In this document: one piece after another, positions 50,088-60,315 of the stretch
How the letters are laid out: each line of letters starts with the position of its first letter
How positions within the stretch are numbered: the first letter of the stretch is position 1
From: Bactrocera neohumeralis
Taxonomy: Eukaryota > Arthropoda > Insecta > Diptera > Tephritidae
Reading direction: 5' to 3'
Length of the DNA: 64,000 nucleotides
Assembly (NCBI RefSeq): GCF_024586455.1
Contig: NC_065923.1
Location: 5,087,501 to 5,151,500, forward strand
Position numbers and translations under genes: made by a program
Notes under the pieces: generated by a model
The model's input: the letters and a program-made list of their open reading frames with translations, nothing else
What the model was told of the DNA's origin: nothing
Database searches by the model: none

Positions 50088-51774
50088 ATTTTATTTTTGT
50101 CCATAACATTATTTTTACTTGAATTAAATTTAAGAAAACACATGCACAAATAGTAGTACATTTAATAAATTAGTAAAGTTTTTTGCTTTAAAATTAAGTT
50201 TTTTTTACACAATGAACCAAAAAAAAGTAATTTACTTTGAAGTGACTTAAGTATTAAAACTTTTGAGTTGCATCCAAAATTGAGTAGGAAAGTGGTGTTT
50301 TATTAAGGTTCATAATGTAATTGAAATAAATTCAAAATATCTATGTCTTCGAAAACTAAAAAAATGTTTGTATAAATTGACATTTTTATACTATTTAAGG
50401 AAAACTAATACTTTTATATAAAACTTTGCCTTCCTTATTAAAATGGAATGTCCTGTCAATATTTGACTACCTGGTCCTGTAAATATTTATTCACGATTTT
50501 TTCTTCAAAAACAACCACATAAAATAAATTCGCATAACAAACAATTTATCATTTTGATTATATTTAAATAATACCAGACAAAATAACGGTACTTAACAGA
50601 TAATTACATTTAAAGTGTTGCCAACGTTAGTATACAAGTTTTTTTGGCTGCTCAAAAGCGAGGTATTTTAATTTTTTTTCAGACTTTAATATCAAAATTA
50701 ATTTATTGTTAAAATTTTTATAAAAATACATTAGATTTTCATATTGTTACGCTTGGTTGCAGTGTAAAAGCTGAAATAGTTTAAGAGAAAAGTCCTTTCA
50801 AAATCAAAGCATTTCTGCACAAATATGTATTCTTTTTTGGATGACTGTACGAAAAAATGTGGCAACTACGCGCCGTAACAATGTGAGTACATTGCTAATG
50901 AAGAGTTCACACCGTCAACATTTCTTGTGTACTAAAAAGAAGGTGAGTGCTGGCTAATTGAACCTCGCAGGTTTTTTAATTAAATACGCCATATTTTAAG
51001 CATGTATAAGTATTTTATAATCCGAGTGTCCTAAACCCTAGTATAAAGTTAGGTCCACAGTGATCACGAAGTGGAATGCATACAATAACCAAATCAGCTG
51101 TTTCTCATAACCAACGTCAGAAGGCACACAGGTAAATCTTTTATCTACCATTGCCGTTGGCATTAGTTGTAATTCCTCTAAAGTTACAGCTATCACGTGG
51201 ATCAACTTATTTATATTTTAGTTCGAACTGATTCAGAAATTGTTCTAAAATTAATATTGAATTTGTGTACCCGTTTTTCTAAACATTTGTTAAGAAATAA
51301 TAATTTTCTCTGGCAATGCTAAAAATACCATCGTGTATAGTTGAATAACACGCATGTGGCTTTTGTCGCGTTTTTATCGGAAACAATAGGGGAAAATATA
51401 TTGGAAACAAAACACACAGCGGCTAAGTTTTCGACATTTGCAAAATCGGAAAAGCGATTTCGAATTGTTAAAAATAACTTCGGTGAACCGCTTTTGTTTT
51501 TAATATTTTTAATTTAAAGAAAAATTTGATTGGAGCAAGTGATATTTTATGAAGTTCCATAAAAGTGTTATCGAGAGAAAATTTGATAAACCCAGAAAAA
51601 AATTGGGTATACATTCTGTAATATACAGACACGCAAATGCTAAAGGTCTCGTTTACGACGTAAAGTTGTAATTAAAATAAAATTGACTACATCAAATATA
51701 AGCGGCAGTCATTAAAAGGCTGTTTGATTAGATCTGTGTAAATTGGAATTCCGCCATAAATTTACTTTATACCC
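50088..51774. other. Intergenic region, 5' flank of the USP36 gene
   Basis: Claspin's 3' UTR (AATAAA at 50,163-50,168) lies at the left and the promoter/5' UTR of the USP36 gene at the right. Short CAGCTG-containing motifs (ATCAGCTGTTTC, 51,096) are visible. No coding exon was seen; a non-coding 5' exon is likely but could not be located. Confidence 0.4.
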
Positions 51775-54700
51775 ATGCCAGTTTCAGTGTGTGAACCAGT
51801 GGCTAACGTTAGCGCAGTTTTGCGGGAATCACTGGGAAATGGGTATTCAAGCAATGGCAGAAACATTTGTAAAACAGGAGGTGTGGGCGACAACTACAAT
51901 GCCGATGATGATGGATGCCTACAAGCAAAACTTGCTGTCACAGCAAAACGTGTGTTACTATCGAAAATAGAATACGAGGAGGTAACAAACTACGGCCAAT
52001 CTGTTTTAGGCGCACTAAAATCAAAATATGATATATTAAAAGCCAATACAACTAATAAAAATTCAAACTATGATTACCTCTCTCTTGGGAAAAATTCGGA
52101 ACAAAATGGTAAGTTAATAGTATATATGTACATACATACATACTATATATTATCAAACAATACGATTTTTTGTATATATTGATTTGAACATTTGTCATTA
52201 ATAAAAAATAAATTCAATTGTACAAATAAATAATTAACAATTCCTTGATATTTATATTTCATCATCCAAAACAGACTCATTTACTACTAATGCAGCGCCG
52301 CCGAATGGTGTTGTGGGAACTCCAAAGCGACAAAATCCTAACGAGTTGCCACAACCAAAGCGAGTGTTGTATCCACGAGAAAATGTTATAATTGGTTGGA
52401 AAAATTCAGTACGTAAGTGGCATGTCGGAGTCGGTATGATGAATGTCGGAAATACGTGCTACCTGAATTCCACATTACAAGCCCTATTTCATGTACCCTC
52501 TATGGCGAACTGGCTAATTTCAGATGCCAAACATATAGACGAATGCAATTCCTCGGAAAATTGCATAATTTGTGCAATGATTAAAACTTTGGAGGCATCA
52601 CAGAATAATCAATCAGCGATTCGCCCATACTTGGTTTATTCAAAACTTAAGTTTATTTGTAAACACCTACTTATGGGCAGACAAGAGGATGCACATGAAT
52701 TTCTCAGATATTTAGTGGAGGCAATGGAGAAGTGTTTCCTTACCCGTTTTCGAAATTACAAAGAATTAGATCAATATAGCAAAGAAACCACACCGCTTAA
52801 CCAGATCCTGGGGGGTTATTTAAAATCTGCTGTACGATGTTTAGCATGTGGGCATGTGTCTGTAACTTTCCAACATTTTCAAGATTTACTATTAGATATA
52901 AGAAAAGCAGATACAATTGAAGAAGCCTTAGAAGGCTATTTTTCCAGAGAACGTCTTGAAGATATGGGATATAAATGCGAATCTTGCAAAAAAAAAGTGA
53001 GTATGTGATATGTATCTTTCTTAATTAATTTTAAGAAAAATGAGAAACAAATTGACTAAATTTTATATTATATTTAGGCATACATATGTATGTGTGCACA
53101 TATATACATAATTATTTGAGTTTTAATCTATTAATAATTTTATTTAATAAAAATCAATTTTTGAATAAATATGTTCTGGACATCTATTAATATCTGTCTC
53201 ATAAATTCCATCTCTTTTCCACATTTTTAGGTCTCTGCTACCAAACAATTTTCATTAGAGCGCGCACCAATTGTGCTTTGCATACAGTTAAAGCGGTTTT
53301 CAGTTATGGGTACCAAGCTTAATAAACAAATTACAATCAAACCACGAATCGACTTATCTAAATTTGTTTCTAGAAAAGAAGTCGGCGAACAATTAACTTA
53401 CAAATTAGTTGCTATGGTTACCCATTTAGGAGCTTCACAACATTGTGGTCATTACACTGCCATTGGTTTGACCGAAACTGGCTCCTATTACAATTACGAT
53501 GATAGCTACGTTCGCCCAGTTTCCGTACAGAATGTATGCAATACCAATGCTTATATTATATTTTATGAAATCGATAAGCACCAGCGTATTCCAAGTAATA
53601 CTGAGCCAAGCAGCATAAGTGAAGTTGTTAAGGAAAATTCACAAAAACATAATGGTTATACAAAAAATGAAAATATATTCCCCTCGGAAATTAGTAGTTC
53701 AACAAATTCACAACAACATCTTGACAGTAATTTATTCACCGGAGGTATTAAATCATCACCTTCATATATTAATAAACCGTCCACTAGTAATGGATCCATA
53801 TCTAGTAAGTTATCCGTGAACCGTCAGCTTAATTTCAAATCTCAAACCAATAGCACACCTTTGACATCGAGTGATTCACCGTCAACCAAATTCTCTTTGC
53901 ATTCAGAAAATAGAAATATAATTCAACGACCTTCGGAACAAAACACTAGTATTCTGCAAGGAAAACACTATGATAATAAAGATGTGGAGAAAAAATTAAA
54001 CTCATCAACTAATGATAACCACGTGACTTTATCTATTGAAAAAAAGCGTAGTAAAAGTTCAGAGCTGGTACCGCTACATAAAGCAAGTGGAAGCCTGCCT
54101 AGTATGCCAACTTTATCCGATGTTCAAAATCAAAATTTAAATCAACCTGCCAAATATTCTGCGATTTCAATCACGCCTTTAAAGAGCCTTGTGCCGTATG
54201 AATCTGAAACCGATGAAGAATCGGCGTCAGAAATAAAAGATATATTGATAGGTTCGGGAGAGAATGAAAAGAAAAAAAAAGATGTCAAAAGTGCTATTAA
54301 ACGACCTATAGATAGCCCTTCACAGAACACTATCACATCCATAGAAAATGTAAAGCAAAAAAAGATGGCTATTTTGAGTGAAAATGATTGCAATCCTGCT
54401 CCTAAGCAAACAATCACATACAAAACTGATTTGAATACCAACAAAGCAGACGAAACAAATACCAATCGTTCAAAGGGTAAACATAAAGTTGATATATTTG
54501 ATGAAATTTTTAATCAAAAGAAATGTGTTAGTAGCAAGGATGAAGATTTCATAAATAAATCATCACACGATGAGGAAGAACGTGATGATCATATAGTGAC
54601 ATCGAGTTTATCTCGTCCACCGTTTGTACGTTCACATTCTACACCACCATCACCACCTGTTATTAAAACGAAAACAGGTTTATGGCAAGTTACTACATTG

Positions 54701-55457
54701 CAGCCAGTGACTGCGTGTATCAGTCCGCCGGAGAAAAAAGTTTTAAAAAATGTTAAGAACCCATTCGCCAAGAAATCATTAGACACGTTCAATAAACGTC
54801 CGAAGCCTAAATCAGAAGTGAAGTCTGAAAAGACTTTTGCAGGTAATGGATATAGATGTAGCAATATAACTGAAGATTCCGTATCGGGTTTGTTGAAACA
54901 GTCTCATCGCGGCTATGGAGTCCCCGTACTTTCGTGGAAGGGAGAACAAACAAAAATATCTAAAGAGGTAAACGTTTGTTTGAGGATTTTAGAATATATG
55001 AATAGTTTTTAGTGTTTCTGAATATTTATGTACATGCTTGTTTTGTGCAAAACCAACTTATTATTGTTATTGAATTTTGAATCTCACCAATTATTTTTAT
55101 TTGTTTATCTCACAAAAGGTGGAAATAGATGCCCAACAGCAGCGGCAACACGACTGGCAAAACGATGAAGATGCTGAAATCGACCGTGGACGTCAGAAAA
55201 AAGTTAAAAAAGAAGAATCTTCACAATCAGATAATCGAATCCCGGGATGTAACCCGTTTCAAGAACAAGAAAATCAAAGGCGTTGGAGAGCCAGCGGGGC
55301 CACAAATAGAAACTATAGCGGATATGTTCGACATCAATTCCAGCGCAGCAAATTCAAGTTTCAACGGTTCAATTCAAAGTTCCAGCGAATGACTGCGATG
55401 TCTTATAAGCGAAACAATCACAGATTGAATAACAGTTATACACGACGGAACTCATAA
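51775..55457 (+). CDS. scny: Ubiquitin carboxyl-terminal hydrolase USP36 (scrawny)
   Basis: Four exons (51,775-52,108; 52,275-52,996; 53,231-54,967; 55,119-55,457) add to 3,132 bases, or 1,043 residues. A nucleolar/nuclear deubiquitinase; in flies scrawny removes ubiquitin from H2B and IMD and stabilises stem cells. The USP domain begins GVGMMNVGNTCYLNSTLQAL with the catalytic Cys at residue 173. The Cys-rich finger is CLACG and CESCKKK, and VLCIQLKRFSV marks the palm. The catalytic His is in QHCGHYTAIG (residue 426), followed by YNYDDSYV and AYIIFYE. After about residue 470 comes a long disordered Ser/Asn/Lys linker, then a basic C-terminus (KEVEIDAQQQRQHDWQ, ending SYTRRNS), a USP36-type nucleolar tail. 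Shorter than human USP36 (1,123), the difference lying in the linker. The last exon is out of the usual USP domain but matches the WQNDE/QRQHDW tail. Confidence 0.93.
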
Positions 55458-56036
55458 CATAGCAATAAAATGATTTCTGTAACTATAAATATTAATTATT
55501 TTTCAATATAACTTAAGTGACTGCTCGATTAAAATAGCTGAATAGAAATTATCCTTTGACAGAGACGCAGTAAAAAATATTTATTAAGTAAAAATAAGAA
55601 ACTAGCACACAGTGCAGAAAGTATATAATATTAAGTAGGAATGTATTTAATAGAGTAGGGGAAATTGCATTATCTACTTGTAAATTTTTGCGATTTCTTC
55701 GGGACACTGCATATTATATAACTGTACCACCACTTATAATTTCCATCATTAATCTTGCTTTATAATAAACAATAGTTGTTTACTTACAACTGAAGTTGAA
55801 AGTTCCACATAAATTGTGAACAAAAGACTATATTGTACAATAGATGAAATTTTAATCATTTTTTAAGGTTTCAATTAAAATAAAACATAAATATTATTAT
55901 ATACATATATAAAGTTGCATTTGATTTTTTAATGCTGAAGGTAGCATATGTAAGTTTCGCTGAAACCTCCGATTTATTTTTGACTTGAATAACAAAGGCC
56001 CGATTTAATTAAAGATTATAAGTATGTGGTATTATA
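55458..56036. other. Spacer between convergent USP36 and NOL12 genes
   Basis: About 580 bp containing the two 3' UTRs. A minus-strand AATAAA is given by TTTATT at 55,974-55,979. Nothing else recognised. Confidence 0.4.
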
Positions 56037-56804
56037 CTATCTCCGTTTTCCTCGTCCTGAAGAATGGCCTCGCCTGAACCGATTATGTTTATTTTTATTT
56101 CCAAATGTACCATTTTCATTTGGCTTAGATTTAGAATGCTTCAGTCCACGTCTAGTTTTGTGTTGTTTCTTCTTATCCGCTCGCTCTTTTTGTTTGAAAA
56201 TTTTGCTTTTTTTAAATTCTTTTAATGCTTTCTTTTTCTTTAATCTATCTAAAGTTTTTTTGTTTCCTATTTTTCCTAACTCTGACAATGGGTTGTCTAC
56301 TTGTTTTGGCTTTTTCTCCTTTTCTTTTTCTACTGATTCAACATTGAATTCCATTCCTGGTATAGAATTTATATGGGAGTCTTTCTCAGTGGATTCGCTT
56401 GAGTTAGAATCATTATCGCTTTCTTCATCCAAGTTTTTATTTCCTGGTGCCAACTCTATAACATTTATTTCGACCTCATCGTCTTCATACTCCTTTTCTA
56501 GTACCTTTTCCTCTATTTCGGGATCCAGGACAAGTGGTTGAAATGTTTTCTTCATATTCGCCATGCTGTTTTTAATATCATTTCTGATCCTCTTGCGTTC
56601 CTCTTTAATGTCACGCTCAAGTTGTTCTTTGGCACGAGCTCGACGTTCATTTTTTCGTTTTTGGAAACCAGTCAAAAAGTCTCTGAATAAAAACGTTAAT
56701 AATTATTACATAAATACATATATATCTCATCTATAATAATAAATATATTTGCAATGTACTAACTTCCTTTTTAGTGAATCAAACACAATTTCTTTTTTCC
56801 TCAT
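56037..56804 (-). CDS. vito: Nucleolar protein 12 (viriato)
   Basis: Two exons (56,764-56,804 and 56,037-56,682) encode 228 residues, typical for NOL12 (about 210-250). NOL12/viriato is a nucleolar RNA-binding protein with roles in rRNA processing and growth. The conserved opening is EIVFDSLKRKDFLTGFQKRKNERR, followed by RAKEQLERDIKEERKRIRND, the NOL12 family region. The middle is acidic (EEKVLEKEYEDDEVEINVIE) and the tail strongly basic (KKKKALKEFKKSKIFKQKER, ending SSGRGKRR). The junction splits the Lys codon of KRKDF and uses donor GTTAGT. A DRE lies 57 bp upstream. It converges with USP36. Confidence 0.92.
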
Positions 56805-57330
56805 TATAGCACATTTACTTTTTATAAACTCGACTGCAGTCTGAAGCAATATATTCCAAATATCGATAAATTTTGCTGTTTATTTTTGGAAAAATCGATT
56901 AATCCAAATGCTTAATAACTTCTGTTGCTGTTCACAATATACATCATTTGGATTTGTTTTTGTTGCACCGGCGGAAAAGATATAATTTTGAGGAATGCTT
57001 GAATTCTTTATTGTAAATGATTTAGCATTACGATTTTTTCTTGAGTTGAGGGAAAAGAATTTTCAAGAGATATAACCATCAGCATATTGTTAAAACTCAA
57101 TATACTGTTAGGTGCTAGTGGGGCGATGTGATCCCTATTTGGACACGTGGATACCAGGGCTTTTATCCTGCGCCCTCAAACTGCTATGCAAATAGCAGGT
57201 ATTTTGGAGTTTTAGACTCTCTGAAAATTTAATTAAACATTAATAACACATACCTTTTTGCACATTAAGTAGGGAATATTTATTTGTGTTTATTTACATA
57301 TTATTTTAGTCAACCAGATAGGCAGAATTG
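56805..57330. other. Spacer between NOL12 and FIGNL1
   Basis: This 526-bp stretch includes the NOL12 promoter (see DRE at 56,861) and the FIGNL1 3' UTR. At about 57,110-57,210 a GC-richer patch contains GGGGCG...GCGCCC pairing and a perfect CTGCTAT-GCAA-ATAGCAG stem, with a 34-codon open stretch across it. No RNA family could be recognised, so it is noted only. Confidence 0.35.
56861..56868. promoter_or_regulatory. DRE (TATCGATA) upstream of NOL12
   Basis: Perfect octamer 57 bp upstream of the NOL12 start codon (minus strand). A half-match AATCGATTAATC follows at 56,893. Fits a core-promoter DREF site on a growth gene; inferred. Confidence 0.6.
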
Positions 57331-59712
57331 TTATTTTAATTGTCGAAATGCGCCGTATTCTTTATTCCACTCTATATATTGAGCTAAGTCATCTTTTGAC
57401 ACGCTCGGGCGTACACTTTGCAAAGCTGACATAAAATCGTCGAAATTTACTGGGCGCACCTGAAAAAATATTAGAAGATTTAAAGAATTTTTAGGACCGC
57501 TTTCTGTTCTTGTTAGCGGTCATCTGACAGTTAAGTTAACCAAGACATTTTCATCCGGTTAAGAACCTTTTTTTTAACAAGAACTTAACTGACAAATGGC
57601 TGCTAACAAGACATTATGAAAACGGCCCTTATGCTATTACCTTATCTTTTACTATATGGGGAATCTGGTCCGGTGGTATTGAACGCAATGGCTCCATGGA
57701 CGCTTCACGGCAAAGAATATCCATGTCTGCACCGGAGTACCCCTTAGTTTGATTTCCAACTTCCTGTATATTACTTTCATCTAAATCGTTACATACAGTT
57801 CCCAACAGATTTTTTAGAATTTGTATTCGAGCACTTATTTCGGGAAGGGGAATGTATAAACGTCTGGCAAAGCGCCTTCGTGCAGCATCATCTAACTCCT
57901 GTGGCCTATTGGTAGCGCCCACAATAAGCACACGATCTTCATCATTTGTTGCAGCGCCATCCAACTGCACCAAAAACTCATTCTATCAAGATTTTTTTTA
58001 ATCAAACAATTTCCTAAATTAGTTAATGTTTTTACATTTAATATTTAAGTACATACTTTTAATTTACGTGAGCTATCATGTTCAGATTCTGAGCGTTTTG
58101 ACAAAAGAGAATCTACTTCATCGATAAATACTACCTTTGATAAAGGAATAGGCGAATAAATTATTCAAATTATTAAAAAAAAAATAATAAATGTAAAACT
58201 CACCGACGGTTGATAAACAGCAGCCACGGCAAATAGCGCTCTTACCATTTTTTCTCCTTCACCAACCCATTTTGATGTCAAAGCAGAGGAGCTAATACTA
58301 AAAAATGTTGACTGCGATTGAGAAGCAATGCATTTACCAATAAGCGTTTTTCCCGTGCCTGGAGGTCCAAAAAGCAATATACCACGAGGAGGACGACGTA
58401 AACCAGTAAATATATCAGGCCGCAGTAAGGGGTATACTACAGCTTCTTTAATAATCGATTTTACGTAATCTAAACCAGCGATATCATTCCAATCTATTAA
58501 GTATTAGCAAATTTCAGAAAGGTTTTCATTTGTACTAATCTATTTGCATACCCATGTTCTTATATTTGTGCATTATTTCATTTTTAATTAGATCAACCAT
58601 TTTTGAATCTATATTTTTAAGTCTCTCATCAATGCCTTCGGGGGTTGAATTCAATGGTGGTGATTGCGTAAGATGTGGTGATGAATTCATAGTAAATGTA
58701 CTGGTCAATTTTGTTAAAACAGAAAGATCAAACATAATTTTTTACTTATATGACGTATCTAATATTTTAAAACCAACCTATCCTTTACTATTGCTGAAAC
58801 AAATCCTGACTTCATTGTCCTACGAGAGCCCAAAACTTTTTTTGTTATGCCATAATTAAAATACATTGGTACTTCTGCTTTTTTGGGAGGATTTAGCATG
58901 TCCTTTAAATCATTGTCGCGACTTTTGCTGTCATTAGTGTTTGCTTTCTACAAAATAATTGTGAAACGATCCTAAAAGCAAATTTTTAGAATATTCTTAC
59001 TTGAATGGTTTTAGTTAATAGTATTTCTCTAGCTGTTCGAAATTGGTTTTCTCCAATAGGCTGTTCTTGTTGTTGTCCTTTAATGTTGACTTTTCTGCAG
59101 CTTAGGGATTCTTTTGCAATTTTATTGTTCGTTGCCTCAACACTTTCAATAAGTTTAGGTTGGGCTTGTTGATGTCCAAAGCTTAATGCACTTCTTCTCG
59201 GATATACGTCTTCATTATCGAGTGATTCAGGTTTTTCTCTGTAACTTGAATCTTGCAAACGCCTTAAATCATCGTCAGTTACTTCCATTTTTTTACAACT
59301 TTCATAAACACCGCTACATGAAGGCTCAAAATCTGACTCCTCAAATACGTAATTATCTTTCTTATAAACCATGGACAGAGGAATGTGATTATTCTTTTTC
59401 AAACGCGATTTTACCGAATCCACACGTTGATTCTTATATTCGTCTAGGGTGTTAGAATTCAAACGAGTGTAATGATGTTGTAGCAGTGCGTAGACTTCAG
59501 ATTTTGGCAAATTACTTAAATATAAAGAAATCGTTGATTGATTATACTAGTTTCGATAAGTATACAAGGGAAACCCACTGTTCTGGATCTTCTAATAAAA
59601 TAAGCTGTCGTCGCCATGCCGCTGCTTTTTCCGAAGCACTAGAAGATGAAGAGTTCCAAATATTTTCATCGACAATATATTGCCTAGCGTAATACTTTTT
59701 CTTTTCGCACAT
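57331..59712 (-). CDS. Fignl1: Fidgetin-like protein 1 (FIGNL1), AAA ATPase
   Basis: Eight exons (59,579-59,712; 59,001-59,514; 58,778-58,947; 58,552-58,700; 58,204-58,493; 58,057-58,134; 57,641-57,982; 57,331-57,459) give 1,806 bases, or 601 residues. FIGNL1 is a meiotic-group AAA ATPase that dismantles RAD51 and limits crossovers. The AAA core is complete: DWNDIAGLDYVKSIIKEAV, Walker A GPPGTGKT (365-372), SKWVGEGEKMVRALFAVA, Walker B VVFIDEVDSLLS (about 420), ATNRPQELDDAARRRFARRL (sensor 1 and arginine fingers), SGADMDILCREASM, and the C-terminal VRPSVSKDDLAQY. Residues 225-260 (GITKKVLGSRRTMKSGFV) resemble the RAD51-binding stretch of human FIGNL1. Start 59,710-59,712 is chosen because its frame is closed by an upstream TAA. 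Exon 1 uses donor GTGGGT, the only nearby choice that fits the phase. Confidence 0.93.
57494..57628. mobile_element. MITE with TTA target duplication in FIGNL1 intron 7
   Basis: A 135-bp unit whose two arms are inverted copies of roughly 45 bp: GGACCGCTTTCTGTTCTTGT...TCTGACAGTTAAGTT on the left, and on the other strand GGGCCGTTTTCATAATGTCT...TTTGTCAGTTAAGTT. TTA flanks both sides (57,491-57,493 and 57,629-57,631), the signature of PIF/Harbinger insertion. It sits 8 bases from the exon 7 donor. No coding capacity. Confidence 0.75.
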
Positions 59713-59905
59713 TTCCTTCAAATTGTTCAAAATCAAATACCCGCTTTAAAATTTTTGACATAATCAGTGGGCATTGCCAGATAAAAATGTGACGTTCAAA
59801 TTTAATCATAAATATACCAGTTCACAGTAAATATTATTTATTAACAAGAATGTTTATCAGTACTTTGCTATTGACATCAATTAAACGATTTGTAAAACAA
59901 TTTGT

Positions 59906-59913
59906 TATCGATA
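59906..59913. promoter_or_regulatory. DRE (TATCGATA) upstream of FIGNL1
   Basis: Perfect octamer in TTGTTATCGATAATG, 194 bp upstream of the FIGNL1 start codon. Distance is larger than for the other four DREs, consistent with a longer 5' UTR. Inferred from sequence. Confidence 0.55.
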
Positions 59914-60313
59914 ATGTTTGGAGTAGATAGAATATACTGTCAAAGATCTACGAAAATAAAATACCAATGTGTATGAAGATGAATATTAATCTTCTATTTA
60001 AATGTACAATAGAGTCGGCAGAAGGTTCGTACCTGTTGAAGCTAGTATACCCAATCTATAGAAACCATGACAAAAAGCTTTCGATCTGCTGTTATACATT
60101 GGTGATAATAACGTAGTAATCGAATACAAAACGTAGAGTTAGAAAGATTCCTACCCCAATGACGATTTCAAGTTAGCCTATTGAGGTCACGCTTCACAGT
60201 GCTCAAGCAGGAGACTGCCTAAATATTCATTCAACTTACAAATAATTCTATAATCAAACGAAAAATTATGTATGAATTATTTTCATATATGTAATTCGAT
60301 GAATTTATGCATA
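59914..60313. other. Intergenic stretch left of the DD41D element
   Basis: AT-rich spacer with no recognised gene; the FIGNL1 promoter lies at its left edge. Confidence 0.4.
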
Positions 60314-60315
60314 TA

